A DNA stretch of 64,000 nucleotides from positions 2,914,001 to 2,978,000 of the forward strand of contig NZ_JAJOZC010000001.1 of NCBI RefSeq assembly GCF_023701695.1, written 5' to 3'. The notes under the pieces were generated by a model. It searched no databases. It was not told the origin of the DNA and saw only the letters and a program-made list of their open reading frames with translations. The stretch comes from Streptomyces sp. RKAG290 (lineage in GTDB: Bacteria; Actinomycetota; Actinomycetes; Streptomycetales; Streptomycetaceae). This document shows positions 41,729 to 52,365 of the stretch, in pieces; position 1 is the first letter of the stretch, and each line of letters opens with the position of its first letter. Made by a program: the position numbers and the translations under genes.

Positions 41729-44599
41729 TCAGGCCTCCTGGCCGGTTGAGGTGCGGGGGTCCGGGGGCGGCGGCGACGGGGGGAGCCCCGCCGCCAGGAC
41801 CTCCGCCAGGTGGCGCGCCCGCACCCCGCCCACCTGGTCCAGCTGCGTCCGGCAGGAGAACCCGTCGGCCAGGATCTCCGTACCGGGGACCGCCGCTCCC
41901 ACGGACGGCAGGAGCTGCTCCCGCGCGCAGGCCACCGACACCTCCCAGTGCCCGCGCTCGAAGCCGAAGTTCCCGGCCAGTCCGCAGCAGCCTCCGCTCA
42001 GTTCGCCGGTCAGGCCGGCCCGTTCGCGGAGCCTGCGCTCCGCCGCGTCGCCCAGGACCGCGTGCTGGTGGCAGTGCGTCTGGCCGGCGACGGGGCGGTC
42101 CAGGCGCGGGGGCTGCCAGTCGGGGGCGTACTTCTCCAGGTACTGGGCCAGGGTGTGGACGGAGGCGGCCAGTTCGGCGGCGCGGGGGTCGTCGGGCAGG
42201 AGCTCCGGGAGGTCCGTGCGCAGGGTCGCCGCACAGCTCGGTTCGAGGACGACCAGGGGGTCGCCCAGCGAGACGCCCATCCGGTCCAGGGTGCGGCGCA
42301 TCACCCTGCGGGCCTTGTCCAGCTGCCCCGTCGACACGTACGTGAGGCCGCAGCACACCCCGCGCCCGGCGGGCAGCGTGGTGCGGCCCGCCGCCTCCAG
42401 GACCCTGACCGCCGCCCGGCCCACCTCGGGCGAGAGGTGCTCGGTGAAGGTGTCGGGCCAGACGGTGACCACCTGGTCGTTCGAGAGGATCACCGTCCCC
42501 CTGCCCCACCGCCGCCCGAGCCACCGGGTGAACGTCTCACGTGCCAGGACCGGGATGCCGCGCTCCGGCGCGATACCCGCAAGACGCTTGGCGAGAGCGG
42601 CGAGCGGCCGCACCCGGGCCAGCGCGTTCAGCGCACCCGCGAAGGGGGACGCCAGGCGCAGCCACAGCGGCAGCCACCCCATCGCGTAGTGGGCCGCCGG
42701 CCGCAGCCGCCCCTGGTAGTGGTGGTGCAGGAACTCCGCCTTGTACGTGGCCATGTCGACGCCCACCGGGCAGTCGCTGCGGCACCCCTTGCAGGACAGG
42801 CACAGGTCGAGCGCGTCCCGCACCTCCGTCGAGCGCCAGCCGTCGGTGATCACCCCGCCCGCGGAGCCGGCCAGCATCTCGTGCAGCAGCCGGGCCCGGC
42901 CGCGGGTCGAGTGGGCCTCCTCGCCGGTCGCACGGAACGACGGGCACATCACGGCCGGGCCGGACACCTCCGTCGTGCGGCACTTGGCGACGCCCACGCA
43001 CCTGCGCACCGCCGCCGAGAAGTCCCCGCCGTCGAGCGGGAAGCCGAAGGCCACGTCGACCGGCTCGCGGGGCAGCACGTCGAAGCGGAGGTTCTCGTCG
43101 AGGCGGGCGGGACGGGCGAGGATGCCCGGGTTCATGCCGCCGTCCGGGTCCCAGAGGTCCTTGTACCGGGTGAAGAGGGCGACGAGGTCGTCCCCGTACA
43201 TCCGGGGGAGCAGCTCGGCGCGCGCCTGCCCGTCGCCGTGCTCCCCGGACAGGGAGCCCCCGTGGGCGACCACGAGCGAGGCGAGCTCCTCGGAGAAGCG
43301 GCGGAAACGAGCCACCCCGTCGCCGCTCAGCAGGTCGAAGTCGATCCGGACATGGATGCAGCCGTCGCCGAAGTGCCCGTACGGGGTGCCGCGCAGGCCG
43401 TGTTCGGCGAGCAGGGCGCGGAAGTCGCGGAGGTAGGCGCCGAGGCGGGCGGGCGGCACCGCGCAGTCCTCCCAGCCGGGCCAGGCCTCGCCGCCTGCGG
43501 GCATCCGGGTGGCGGTGCCGGCGGCGTCCTCCCGGATGCGCCACAGCGCCCGCTGCCCGGCCGGGTCGGTGACGACGGCGGTGTCCACCGCGTCCGCGGA
43601 CGCGGCCCGGACGATCCGTTCGGCGTGCGCCCGTGCCTCGGCCGGGGTGGCGCCGCCGGTCTCGACGAAGAGCCAGGCAGCGCCGCGCGGCAGCCCGGCC
43701 GGTTCGCGTACGAGGTCGGCCGCCATGCCCTCGACGGTCAGCGGGTGGTGCGGCAGGAGGCCGGGGGCCGCGTCGGCTGCGGCGGACTCGTCGGCGTAGC
43801 CGAGTACGGCCAGCGCGCGGGCGGCGGGGGCCTCGACCAGCCGCAGCGTCGCCTGCGTCAGCACGCCGAGCGTCCCCTCGCTGCCGCAGAACGCGCGGGC
43901 GGGGTCGGCGCCGCGTTCGGGCAGTAGCGCGTCCAGGGCGTACCCCGAGATGCGGCGCGGGAGTTCGGGGAATCCGGTGCGCAGCAGGGCGAGGTGGCCG
44001 GCGACCAGTTCGCGAAGTCCGGCGGGGCCGTCGGCTCCCGGCGCCAGGCGCAGGGTGTCGCCGCCGTAGCGGGCGACGGTCAGGGCGTGGACGTTGTCGG
44101 CGGTGGTGCCCCAGGCGACCGAGTGCGAGCCGCAGGAGTTGTTGCCGATCATGCCGCCGATCGTGCAACGGCCGTGCGTGGAGGGGTCCGGGCCGAAGGT
44201 GAGCCCGTGCGGAGCGGCGGCGGCCCGCAGGTCGTCCAGGACGACGCCCGGCTGGACCACTGCCATGCGGGAGTCCGCGTCCAGCTCGACGATCGACCGC
44301 AGGTGGCGGGTGAGGTCGAGGACGACTCCGGTGCCGGTGGCCTGTCCGGCGATGGACGTACCGCCGCCGCGCGGCACTACGGGCACGCCGTGCGCCCGGC
44401 AGACGGCGAGTGCGGCCGCGATGTCGGCGGCGTCACGCGGGGCGACGACGCCGAGCGGCACCCGGCGGTAGTTGGAGGCGTCCATCGTCGTCAGCGCCCG
44501 CGCGGTGGCGTCGAACGCGACCTCGCCGCGTACGGCCGCGCGCAGTTCGGCGGCGAGCGTGGCGTGGTCGGGGCCTGCCGCTGTGTCACGAGGTGCCAT
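41729..44599 (-). CDS. FAD-binding and Fe-S-binding oxidoreductase (GlcD/GlpC fusion type)
   Basis: 956 aa from ATG 44599 (MAPRDTAAGPDHATLAAELR); ATG 44635 is an alternative. Residues 1-~470 form a GlcD-like FAD domain of the VAO family (VPVVPRGGGTSIAGQATGTG; TIGGMIGNNSCGSHSVAWGT). Next is a 4Fe-4S ferredoxin segment with CLSCKGCRSDCPVG. The C-terminal part has heterodisulfide-reductase-like CCG domains (GRGVCCGLTYVSTGQLDKAR; CCGLAGNFGFERGHWEVSVA). This fusion oxidises D-2-hydroxy acids such as D-lactate and passes electrons to the quinone pool; substrate inferred from family only. Confidence 0.9.
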   Translation of the reverse strand: MAPRDTAAGPDHATLAAELRAAVRGEVAFDATARALTTMDASNYRRVPLGVVAPRDAADIAAALAVCRAHGVPVVPRGGGTSIAGQATGTGVVLDLTRHLRSIVELDADSRMAVVQPGVVLDDLRAAAAPHGLTFGPDPSTHGRCTIGGMIGNNSCGSHSVAWGTTADNVHALTVARYGGDTLRLAPGADGPAGLRELVAGHLALLRTGFPELPRRISGYALDALLPERGADPARAFCGSEGTLGVLTQATLRLVEAPAARALAVLGYADESAAADAAPGLLPHHPLTVEGMAADLVREPAGLPRGAAWLFVETGGATPAEARAHAERIVRAASADAVDTAVVTDPAGQRALWRIREDAAGTATRMPAGGEAWPGWEDCAVPPARLGAYLRDFRALLAEHGLRGTPYGHFGDGCIHVRIDFDLLSGDGVARFRRFSEELASLVVAHGGSLSGEHGDGQARAELLPRMYGDDLVALFTRYKDLWDPDGGMNPGILARPARLDENLRFDVLPREPVDVAFGFPLDGGDFSAAVRRCVGVAKCRTTEVSGPAVMCPSFRATGEEAHSTRGRARLLHEMLAGSAGGVITDGWRSTEVRDALDLCLSCKGCRSDCPVGVDMATYKAEFLHHHYQGRLRPAAHYAMGWLPLWLRLASPFAGALNALARVRPLAALAKRLAGIAPERGIPVLARETFTRWLGRRWGRGTVILSNDQVVTVWPDTFTEHLSPEVGRAAVRVLEAAGRTTLPAGRGVCCGLTYVSTGQLDKARRVMRRTLDRMGVSLGDPLVVLEPSCAATLRTDLPELLPDDPRAAELAASVHTLAQYLEKYAPDWQPPRLDRPVAGQTHCHQHAVLGDAAERRLRERAGLTGELSGGCCGLAGNFGFERGHWEVSVACAREQLLPSVGAAVPGTEILADGFSCRTQLDQVGGVRARHLAEVLAAGLPPSPPPPDPRTSTGQEA

Positions 44600-44865
44600 C
44601 GGGCCAGGATGCCGTCGGCCGGGTCCTGCGGTCATCCGGCCCCGCGTGTTTCTGCCGAATACGTCAATACGTCTGGATCCGTCGGCCCCACGAACATAAA
44701 CGGAACAGAGAGCACCACAAGTTCTTCCCAAACAGATCGTCAATTCTCATATAGTGACTCAGACTTGTCTGGGAATCATCTGTTCCAGTTGTCGCATTTG
44801 CACTTCGCCGTACCGTCTCGCCCGAACCGTCCCGTCCGTCACCGTCCGCGTCCCAAGGACTCCGC

Positions 44866-46350
44866 TTGCGCCCCTCAACCCGGCCGACCGCACTGGCCCT
44901 GCTGGTCACGGTGGCCATCACCGGATCCCTGTGTCTCTGGGCGACTGCCGCCGCCCCCGACTCGGCCAGGACCGCAGTGGCATGGGGGGCGGGTGCCGCC
45001 GCCGTGCTGCTGTCCGCCGCCGTCGCCCTCACCGTCCACGCCCGGATCACGATGCGCCGGCTGCGGGAGATGCACGCTGCCGAGAGCAGCCGGTTCACCG
45101 CCGAGACCTCACGGATGGTGTCGGCCTCCGCGTTCGAGGCCCAGCGGTTCACCGCCGAGAGCGCCCGGATGAAGTCGGCCGCCGCTGCCGAGAACGCACG
45201 GATCACCGAGCAGGCTGCGGCCGGGGTCGAGCGCCTCGTCGCCGAGAACGCCAAGCTCAAGGCCCGCGCGTCCCGCAGCGACACCGAGCGCTCCGCCGCG
45301 GTCGCCGCGTGCGCCAACGCCGCCGGCCGGATGCAGGCACTCGCCACGAGCATGCTCGCCGACCTGCGTGAGATGGAGAACCGGCACGCCGCCGAGGACA
45401 TCCTGGGCGATCTGCTGCACCTGGACCACCGCACCGCCCAGGCGGGCCGGCTGGCCGACTCCATCGCCGTGCTGACCGGTGCGCGCTCCGGGCGGCGCTG
45501 GGCGAAGCCCATCGTCATGGAGTCCATCCTGCGCGGCGCGATGGGCCGGATCAGCGGATACCAGCGGATCAGGCTCCACTCCACCAGTGACGTCGCCGTC
45601 GCCGGCCACGCCGCCGAGGGCGTCATGCACGCGCTGGCCGAGATCCTGGACAACGCCGCGAACTTCTCGCCGCCCACGGCCGAGGTCCACGTGTACGTGG
45701 AGGAGGTGCCGGCCGGCATCGTGCTGACCGTCGAGGACAGCGGTCTGGTCATGAGCGATGTGCAGCTGCGTCGCGCCGAGCGCGCCGTCTCCGCGGTCAA
45801 CCAGGACCTGACCGGCCTCTCCGGCACCCGGCTCGGCCTCGCCGTCGTCGGCAGGCTGGCCCGCAAGCACGGCCTGACGGTCTCCTTCCGGCCGTCGGCG
45901 CGCGGCGGCACGGGCGCGCTGATGATGCTCCCGCAGGAGATCATCACCCGCACCCCGGCCCCCGCGCCGGAGCCGGCCGCCGAACCGGTCCGCACGCCCT
46001 CCCGGGAGCCCGAGCCCGTCCACACGTCCGGCGCCGACCGGACCGAGGCAGCCGTCGGCGCCGACCGGACCGAGGGCGCAGGCAGCCAGGAGCCCCTGCG
46101 CTCCGACTCCGCTTCGGAGACCACCGGCGGCCTCCCCCGGTTCGGCGAGAGCGGCCTGCCCAAGCGCTCCCGCGGCCGCACCCTGGCAGCCGCCGAGTCC
46201 CGCGCCCGAGCCACGGGCGACTCCGACGCGACGGACGGATCGACCCCCCGGCCCCGTACGACCGACGCCAAGGCCCAGGCAGCCCGCTTCAGCAGCTTCC
46301 GCCAGGCCGTACGGCCCCACTCCCCGCACCCGGAAGGCAACACCCGATGA
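44866..46350 (+). CDS. cvnA: conservon CvnA sensor-kinase-like protein
   Basis: 494 aa; TTG 44866 with AAGGA upstream. Two N-terminal transmembrane helices (ALALLVTVAITGSLCLWATA; AWGAGAAAVLLSAAVALTVH), a coiled-coil of RFTAE-type repeats, then a HATPase_c domain (VMHALAEILDNAANFSPPTA; DSGLVMSDVQLRRAE; GLAVVGRLARKHGLTVSFRP) and a Pro/Glu-rich tail from ~365. This is the first gene of a conservon (cvnA-D plus P450s), whose products form a membrane complex resembling eukaryotic G-protein signalling. A TATAGT box lies at 44750-44755 in the AT-rich upstream region. Confidence 0.9.
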   Translation: MRPSTRPTALALLVTVAITGSLCLWATAAAPDSARTAVAWGAGAAAVLLSAAVALTVHARITMRRLREMHAAESSRFTAETSRMVSASAFEAQRFTAESARMKSAAAAENARITEQAAAGVERLVAENAKLKARASRSDTERSAAVAACANAAGRMQALATSMLADLREMENRHAAEDILGDLLHLDHRTAQAGRLADSIAVLTGARSGRRWAKPIVMESILRGAMGRISGYQRIRLHSTSDVAVAGHAAEGVMHALAEILDNAANFSPPTAEVHVYVEEVPAGIVLTVEDSGLVMSDVQLRRAERAVSAVNQDLTGLSGTRLGLAVVGRLARKHGLTVSFRPSARGGTGALMMLPQEIITRTPAPAPEPAAEPVRTPSREPEPVHTSGADRTEAAVGADRTEGAGSQEPLRSDSASETTGGLPRFGESGLPKRSRGRTLAAAESRARATGDSDATDGSTPRPRTTDAKAQAARFSSFRQAVRPHSPHPEGNTR

Positions 46351-46793
46351 CCGCGACCACCGACGAGAAGCTCAACTGGCTGCTGGAGGGGCTCCTTGAG
46401 CGCACCCCCGGTGCCCGCCACGCCCTCGTGCTGTCCAGGGACGGCCTCAAGCTGTGCCGCACCCCCGAGCTCTCCGTCGACCAGGCGGACCAGCTGGCCG
46501 CGATCTCCGCCGGCATCCAGAGCCTGTCGCACGGCGCGTCCGTCGAGTTCGGCGACGGCACCGGCGGCGTACGGTCCGCGATGGCCGAGTTCTACGGCGG
46601 CGTGCTGTTCATCGTGGAGGCGGGTGCGGGCGCCCATCTCGCCGTCGTCGCCTCCGAGGACGCCGATGTCGGCCTCGTCGGACACAACATGAGCGAGCTC
46701 GTCGAGCAGCTCGGCGAACACCTCGTCGCCCCGCCGCGCGAGTCCTCCGGGACCGCCGGTGCCACCGGGACCTCCACGAACGCGGCCGTATGA
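46347..46793 (+). CDS. cvnB: conservon CvnB roadblock/LC7 protein
   Basis: 148 aa, ATG overlapping the cvnA stop (ATGA). Roadblock/LC7 domain: EKLNWLLEGLLERTPGARHA, LVLSRDGLKLCRTPELSVDQ, MAEFYGGVLFIVEAGAGAHL, ASEDADVGLVGHNMSELVEQ. In bacteria such as Myxococcus, roadblock proteins act as GTPase-activating partners of small GTPases; here the partner is CvnD. Confidence 0.92.
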   Translation: MTATTDEKLNWLLEGLLERTPGARHALVLSRDGLKLCRTPELSVDQADQLAAISAGIQSLSHGASVEFGDGTGGVRSAMAEFYGGVLFIVEAGAGAHLAVVASEDADVGLVGHNMSELVEQLGEHLVAPPRESSGTAGATGTSTNAAV

Positions 46794-47155
46794 CACCGCG
46801 GCCGCGTCCCGGCCGGGACGACGACCCGGACCGGCTGTACACCCTCACCGGTGGCCGCAGCCGCTCCGACTCGGCCGCCTTCGACCTGGTCACGCTGGTC
46901 GTCTCCGAATGCGAACCGACCCCCGGCATGCAGTCGGAGCACGTGGCGATCCTGCGGATGTGCGAACGGCCCACCGCCGTCGTCGAGATCGCCGCGGGCC
47001 TGAACCTGCCCGTCAGCATCGTGCGCATCCTGCTCTGCGATCTGCTCGACACCAGCAGGATCAGCGCCCGCCACCCTCGTACCGCACGCGTCGCGGACCG
47101 GCTCCCCGACCCCGACATCCTGGAACAGGTGCTCGTTGGACTCCGCAACCTCTGA
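46790..47155 (+). CDS. cvnC: conservon CvnC (DUF742)
   Basis: 121 aa; ATG 46790 overlaps the cvnB stop. DUF742 winged-helix-like protein: DDDPDRLYTLTGGRSRSDSA, FDLVTLVVSECEPTPGMQSE, CERPTAVVEIAAGLNLPVSI, VRILLCDLLDTSRISARHPR. Third component of the conservon complex; biochemical role unclear. Confidence 0.92.
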   Translation: MTPRPRPGRDDDPDRLYTLTGGRSRSDSAAFDLVTLVVSECEPTPGMQSEHVAILRMCERPTAVVEIAAGLNLPVSIVRILLCDLLDTSRISARHPRTARVADRLPDPDILEQVLVGLRNL

Positions 47156-47786
47156 CCGTGCCGCCCTGCAGGCCACGGCCGACAACGGACTGAAAATAGT
47201 CGTCGTCGGCGGCTTCGGGGTCGGCAAGACCACCATGGTCCGATCCGTGAGCGAGATCCGTCCGCTCAACACGGAGGAGACGATGACCCGCGCGGGCGAG
47301 GCGGTCGACCACCTCGACGGAGTGCAGTCGAAGACGTCCACCACCGTCGCCTTCGACTTCGGCCGGATCACGCTCGACGAACGCTCGGTGCTGTACCTCT
47401 TCGGCGCCCCCGGCCAGGAGCGCTTCTGGTTCCTGTGGGACCGGCTGTTCTCCGGGACCCTCGGTGCCGTCGTGCTCGTCGACACCCGGCGCCTCGCCGA
47501 CTCCTGGTACGCGATCGACCGGCTGGAGCACCACGGCACGCCGTTCATCGTGGCGTGCAACGACTTCGGCGGACCGCTCCACACCGAGCAGCAGATCCGG
47601 GAGGCGCTCGACCTCTCCGAGGACGTACCGCTCGTGGAGTGCGACGCCCGGGACCGGTCATCCAGCAAGTACGTCCTGATCACGCTGGTGGAGCACCTCT
47701 ACGCCCTCTCGCGGGGCACGATCACCACCTCCACCGCCGCCCGTCCGGAACCCACTCCGGAGAAGACCCCGGAGCACACCCCGTGA
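47136..47786 (+). CDS. cvnD: conservon CvnD small GTPase
   Basis: 216 aa from TTG 47136, inside the end of cvnC (20-nt overlap). Ras-like GTPase of the actinobacterial type: G1 VVVGGFGVGKTTMVRSVSEI, G3 LYLFGAPGQERFWFLWDRLF (APGQ in place of DTPGQ), G4 region PFIVACNDFGGPLHTEQQIR. The last ~20 residues are Pro/Thr-rich. With CvnB it should form a GTPase/regulator pair at the membrane under CvnA. Confidence 0.9.
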   Translation: MDSATSDRAALQATADNGLKIVVVGGFGVGKTTMVRSVSEIRPLNTEETMTRAGEAVDHLDGVQSKTSTTVAFDFGRITLDERSVLYLFGAPGQERFWFLWDRLFSGTLGAVVLVDTRRLADSWYAIDRLEHHGTPFIVACNDFGGPLHTEQQIREALDLSEDVPLVECDARDRSSSKYVLITLVEHLYALSRGTITTSTAARPEPTPEKTPEHTP

Positions 47787-49048
47787 CCCAGCCCACCGAA
47801 CCGCCCCCGGGCTGCCCCGCGCACGGACGCACGCCACTGTCCGGGCCACGGTTCCAGACCGAACCCATGCAGCTGTACCGGGAGATGCGCCGGGACCACG
47901 GTGCCGTCGCGCCCGTCGTCCTGGACGGCGACGTCCCGGCCTGGCTGGTCCTCGGCTACCGCGAACTGCACCAGCTCACCAGCGACCCGGTGCTCTTCAG
48001 CCGCGACTCCGACCTGTGGAACCAGTGGGAGCGCATCCCCGACGACTGGCCGCTGCTGCCGATGATCGGCCGCAAGCAGCCGTCGATCCTCTACACGGTC
48101 GGCGCCCGGCACGTCGAGCGCGCCCGGATGATCAGCGACGCCCTGGAGGCGGTCGACCCCTTCGCGCTCAAGCGGTACGCGGAGGAGTTCGCCGACGACC
48201 TGATCGACCGCTTCTGCTCCACGGGCGGGACCGACATCATCGCCGCGTACGCGATGCTGCTCCCCGCGCGGGTCCTGGCGAAGATCTACGGCTTCAGCGA
48301 CGCCGTCGGTGACGCGCTCGTGAGCTCGATCAACGACATGATCGACGGCGGGGAGCGCGCGCTGGCCGGCCAGCAGCACCTCGGCACCTCGATGTTCCAG
48401 CTGCTGCTCGACAAGCACGCCGAGCCCGGTGACGACGTCGCCACCCGGATGCTGGCCGCACCCGGCGGCTTCACGGACGAGGAGGTCGCCCAGGACCTCA
48501 TGGTCATGATGGCCGCGGGCCACCAGCCGACCGCGGACTGGATGGGCAACTCCCTCCGGCTCATGCTCGTCGACGACCGGTTCGCCGCCTCGCTCTCGGG
48601 CGGCCGGCACAGCGTCGCCGAGGCCATGAACGAGGTCCTCTGGGAGGACACCCCGACGCAGAACATCGCGGGCCGCTGGGCCTCGCGCGACACCCACCTC
48701 GGGGGCCGCCACATCCAGGCGGGCGACCTGCTGCTGCTGGGCGTGGCCGCCGCCAACGCCGACCCGCAGGTGCGCACCGACGGCTCCGCGCTGACCGGCG
48801 GCAACAACGCGTTCCTCTCCTTCGGCCACGGTGAGCACCGCTGCCCCTTCCCGGCCCAGGAGACCGCCGAGGTCATCGCCCGTACCGGCATCGAGGTCCT
48901 CCTCGACCGCCTCCCGGACATCGACCTCGCCGTCCCCGCCGAACAGCTCACCCGGCGCCCGTCCCCCTGGCTGCGGGGGCTGACGGACCTGCCCGTCGCC
49001 TTCACGCCCACCCCCGCCACAGGACCTGCCTTCGGAGGCCAGAAATGA
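47783..49048 (+). CDS. cytochrome P450, CYP157-like (no ExxR)
   Basis: 421 aa; GTG 47783 overlaps the cvnD stop. Haem ligand Cys354 in FGHGEHRCPFPAQE; I-helix AGHQPT (245-250) without the usual acid-Thr pair. The K-helix position reads NEVLWEDTP (E284-V-L-W287), so the Arg of the otherwise near-universal ExxR is Trp. This is the hallmark of the CYP157 family, found in conservons paired with CYP154-type P450s. Whether it is a monooxygenase or a signalling component is not known. Confidence 0.9.
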   Translation: MTQPTEPPPGCPAHGRTPLSGPRFQTEPMQLYREMRRDHGAVAPVVLDGDVPAWLVLGYRELHQLTSDPVLFSRDSDLWNQWERIPDDWPLLPMIGRKQPSILYTVGARHVERARMISDALEAVDPFALKRYAEEFADDLIDRFCSTGGTDIIAAYAMLLPARVLAKIYGFSDAVGDALVSSINDMIDGGERALAGQQHLGTSMFQLLLDKHAEPGDDVATRMLAAPGGFTDEEVAQDLMVMMAAGHQPTADWMGNSLRLMLVDDRFAASLSGGRHSVAEAMNEVLWEDTPTQNIAGRWASRDTHLGGRHIQAGDLLLLGVAAANADPQVRTDGSALTGGNNAFLSFGHGEHRCPFPAQETAEVIARTGIEVLLDRLPDIDLAVPAEQLTRRPSPWLRGLTDLPVAFTPTPATGPAFGGQK

Positions 49049-50253
49049 CCCGGATCGCCCTCGACCCCTTCGTCGCCGACCTCGACGGCGAGAGCGCCGC
49101 GCTGCGCGCCGCGGGTCCGCTCGCCGAGGTGGAGCTGCCCGGCGGGGTGCACTGCTACGCGGTCACGCACCACGCCGAGGCGCGGCAGCTGCTGACCGAC
49201 AGCCGGATCGTGAAGGACATCAACGTCTGGGGTGCCTGGCAGCGCGACGAGATACCCATGGACTGGCCGCTGATCGGCCTCGCCAACCCCGGCCGCTCCA
49301 TGCTCACCGTGGACGGCGCCGACCACCGCCGGCTGCGCACGCTGGTGGCCCAGGCACTGACGGTGAAGCGGGTGGAGCGGCTGCGCGCGGGCATCGAGGC
49401 GCTCACGACCGCGAGCCTGGACCGCCTCTCGGCGCTGCCCAAGGGCGAGAAGGTCGACCTGAAGGCGGAGTTCGCCTACCCGCTGCCCATGAACGTCATC
49501 AGCGAACTGATGGGCGTGGACCCGGTCGACCACCCCCGCCTGAAGGAGCTGTTCGAGAAGTTCTTCTCGACGCAGACCCCGCCGGCGGAGGTCCCGCAGA
49601 TGATGGCGGACCTCGGCACGCTCTTCACCAAGATCGTCGACGGCAAGCGGGCCGAGCCGGGCGACGACCTGACCAGCGCCCTGATCGCGGCCTCCGAGGA
49701 CGGCGACCACCTCAGCAACGAGGAGATCGTCAACACCCTCCAGCTGATCATCGCGGCGGGCCACGAGACCACGATCAGCCTGATCGTGAACGCCGTCGCC
49801 GCCCTCCAGACCCACCCCGAGCAGCGCAAGCAGGTGCTCTCCGGCGAGGTGCCGTGGGAGAGCGTGATCGAGGAGACCCTGCGCTGGAACACCCCGACCT
49901 CGCACGTCCTGATCCGCTTCGCGACGGAGGACGTGGCCGTCGGTGACAAGGTGCTGCCCAAGGGTGAGGCGCTGATCGTGTCCTTCGGCGCGCTGGGCCG
50001 GGACGAGACGCAGTACGGGCCGACCGCCGGCGAGTTCGACGTCACCCGCTCCCCCAACCGCCACATCGCCTTCGGCCACGGCCCGCACGTCTGCCCGGGT
50101 GCGGCACTGTCGCGCCTGGAGGCGGGGGTCGCACTGCCCGCGCTCTACGAGCGCTTCCCGGACCTCGACCTCGCGGTCCCGGCCTCCGAGCTGCGCAACA
50201 AGCCGATCGTCACCCAGAACGACCTGTACGACCTCCCGGTCCAGCTCGGCTGA
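49045..50253 (+). CDS. cytochrome P450, CYP154-like
   Basis: 402 aa; ATG 49045 overlaps the previous stop (ATGA). All canonical P450 motifs: I-helix IIAAGHETTISL (Thr pair 242-243), K-helix E277-T-L-R280, haem loop IAFGHGPHVCPGAALSRLE (Cys350). A soluble class I enzyme needing ferredoxin and reductase from elsewhere. Pairing with the ExxR-lacking P450 in a conservon matches CYP157-CYP154 tandem pairs. Substrate unknown. The terminator at 50278 ends the operon. Confidence 0.92.
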   Translation: MTRIALDPFVADLDGESAALRAAGPLAEVELPGGVHCYAVTHHAEARQLLTDSRIVKDINVWGAWQRDEIPMDWPLIGLANPGRSMLTVDGADHRRLRTLVAQALTVKRVERLRAGIEALTTASLDRLSALPKGEKVDLKAEFAYPLPMNVISELMGVDPVDHPRLKELFEKFFSTQTPPAEVPQMMADLGTLFTKIVDGKRAEPGDDLTSALIAASEDGDHLSNEEIVNTLQLIIAAGHETTISLIVNAVAALQTHPEQRKQVLSGEVPWESVIEETLRWNTPTSHVLIRFATEDVAVGDKVLPKGEALIVSFGALGRDETQYGPTAGEFDVTRSPNRHIAFGHGPHVCPGAALSRLEAGVALPALYERFPDLDLAVPASELRNKPIVTQNDLYDLPVQLG

Positions 50254-50277
50254 CCGGCCCGCCGGGCCACCCCGGGG

Positions 50278-50315
50278 GACGCGCGATCCGGCGTCCACGA
50301 ACCGGATCGCGCGTC
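50278..50315 (+). terminator. terminator of the conservon/P450 operon
   Basis: A perfect 14-bp stem GACGCGCGATCCGG/CCGGATCGCGCGTC with a 10-nt loop, 24 nt after the P450 stop, followed by TCATCC rather than a long T run. Confidence 0.7.
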
Positions 50316-50333
50316 TCATCCGACGGACAGGAT

Positions 50334-51488
<1,155 letters not shown>

Positions 51489-51509
51489 CTCCACCGCTGA
51501 CACGTCCGG

Positions 51510-51548
51510 AACGGCCCTGCCCCCACGATCCGTGGGTGCAGGGCCGTT
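51510..51548. terminator. serC terminator
   Basis: AACGGCCCTGC (51510-51520) pairs with GCAGGGCCGTT (51538-51548) and is followed by TCTGCTT. Internal CCCAC/GTGGG pairs extend the stem. Confidence 0.8.
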
Positions 51549-51648
51549 TCTGCTTCACTCGCCCGGGTGGCGGATCGCCTGCGGGACGCGCACGGGCGGG
51601 CCGTCCCACGATGATGCTCTCGACACCAGCCATTCCAGGAGGCCCGCA

Positions 51649-52260
51649 ATGTCTGGAGCAGCAGTCGAGCACCCCTGTGCCGGTGAACCGGAATCGCTGC
51701 TCGAATCAGCCGACACGCTCACGGAGCGGCTTCCGGGATACCGCGTCGAGATCATCGGAGGCGTCATCACCGTGGCCCCACGCCTGGACGGCCCGCACGC
51801 GAATGCCCTGACCGTGCTCATGATCCCGTTCCTGGCCGCCGGCCTTCACGGCGAGGAGTCCAAAGTCCTCCAAGGTGTCGGCCTGTGGCTACCGGGCGGC
51901 CCGGAGGACTACGCCATCCCCGACCTGGCCATCGTCGACGCCGATCTCGACGCGCATCTCATCGAGAACAACTGCTACGACCCGGCCGTTTTCCGGCTCG
52001 TGCTGGAGGTGACCTCCGGCAACTACAAGAACGACCTGCGCAACAAGGTCGCCGCGTACGCCGAGGCCAAGATCCCCGTCTATGTGATCGTCGACCGCAA
52101 GCACGGCCGCGTCCACGTCCTGACCGAGCCCCAGGCCGGCACGTACGACAGCCACGAGGTGTACGCCCCCGGCCAGGAGGCACCGCTCCCCGGCTCGATC
52201 GGCGCCGAGGTCACCCTCGACGTGGCCGACCTGGTCAAGGCGGGCCGGCCCCGCAGCTGA
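51649..52260 (+). CDS. Uma2 family restriction-endonuclease-fold protein
   Basis: 203 aa; ATG 51649 with AGGAGG upstream. Uma2/DUF820 PD-(D/E)xK-like fold: RLPGYRVEIIGGVITVAPRL, PEDYAIPDLAIVDADLDAHL (core Asp), FRLVLEVTSGNYKNDLRNKV (Glu) and YAEAKIPVYVIVDRKHGRVH (Lys region). These are very abundant, multi-copy genes in Streptomyces with no established biological role. Single gene after serC. Confidence 0.9.
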   Translation: MSGAAVEHPCAGEPESLLESADTLTERLPGYRVEIIGGVITVAPRLDGPHANALTVLMIPFLAAGLHGEESKVLQGVGLWLPGGPEDYAIPDLAIVDADLDAHLIENNCYDPAVFRLVLEVTSGNYKNDLRNKVAAYAEAKIPVYVIVDRKHGRVHVLTEPQAGTYDSHEVYAPGQEAPLPGSIGAEVTLDVADLVKAGRPRS

Positions 52261-52365
52261 CAGCCCAACGGGCCCCCTGTCAGTGGCGGTTGCTACGTTC
52301 CCGGCCATGACGAAGACGGGCGACCACCCACGGCCGAGCCCCTCCGGCAGCTGAGGACACCGCCC

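Noticed and set aside
39915..42524. An 869-codon minus-strand frame
   Set aside because: It covers three clear genes out of frame or antisense, and its composition is Gly/Arg/Pro-rich.
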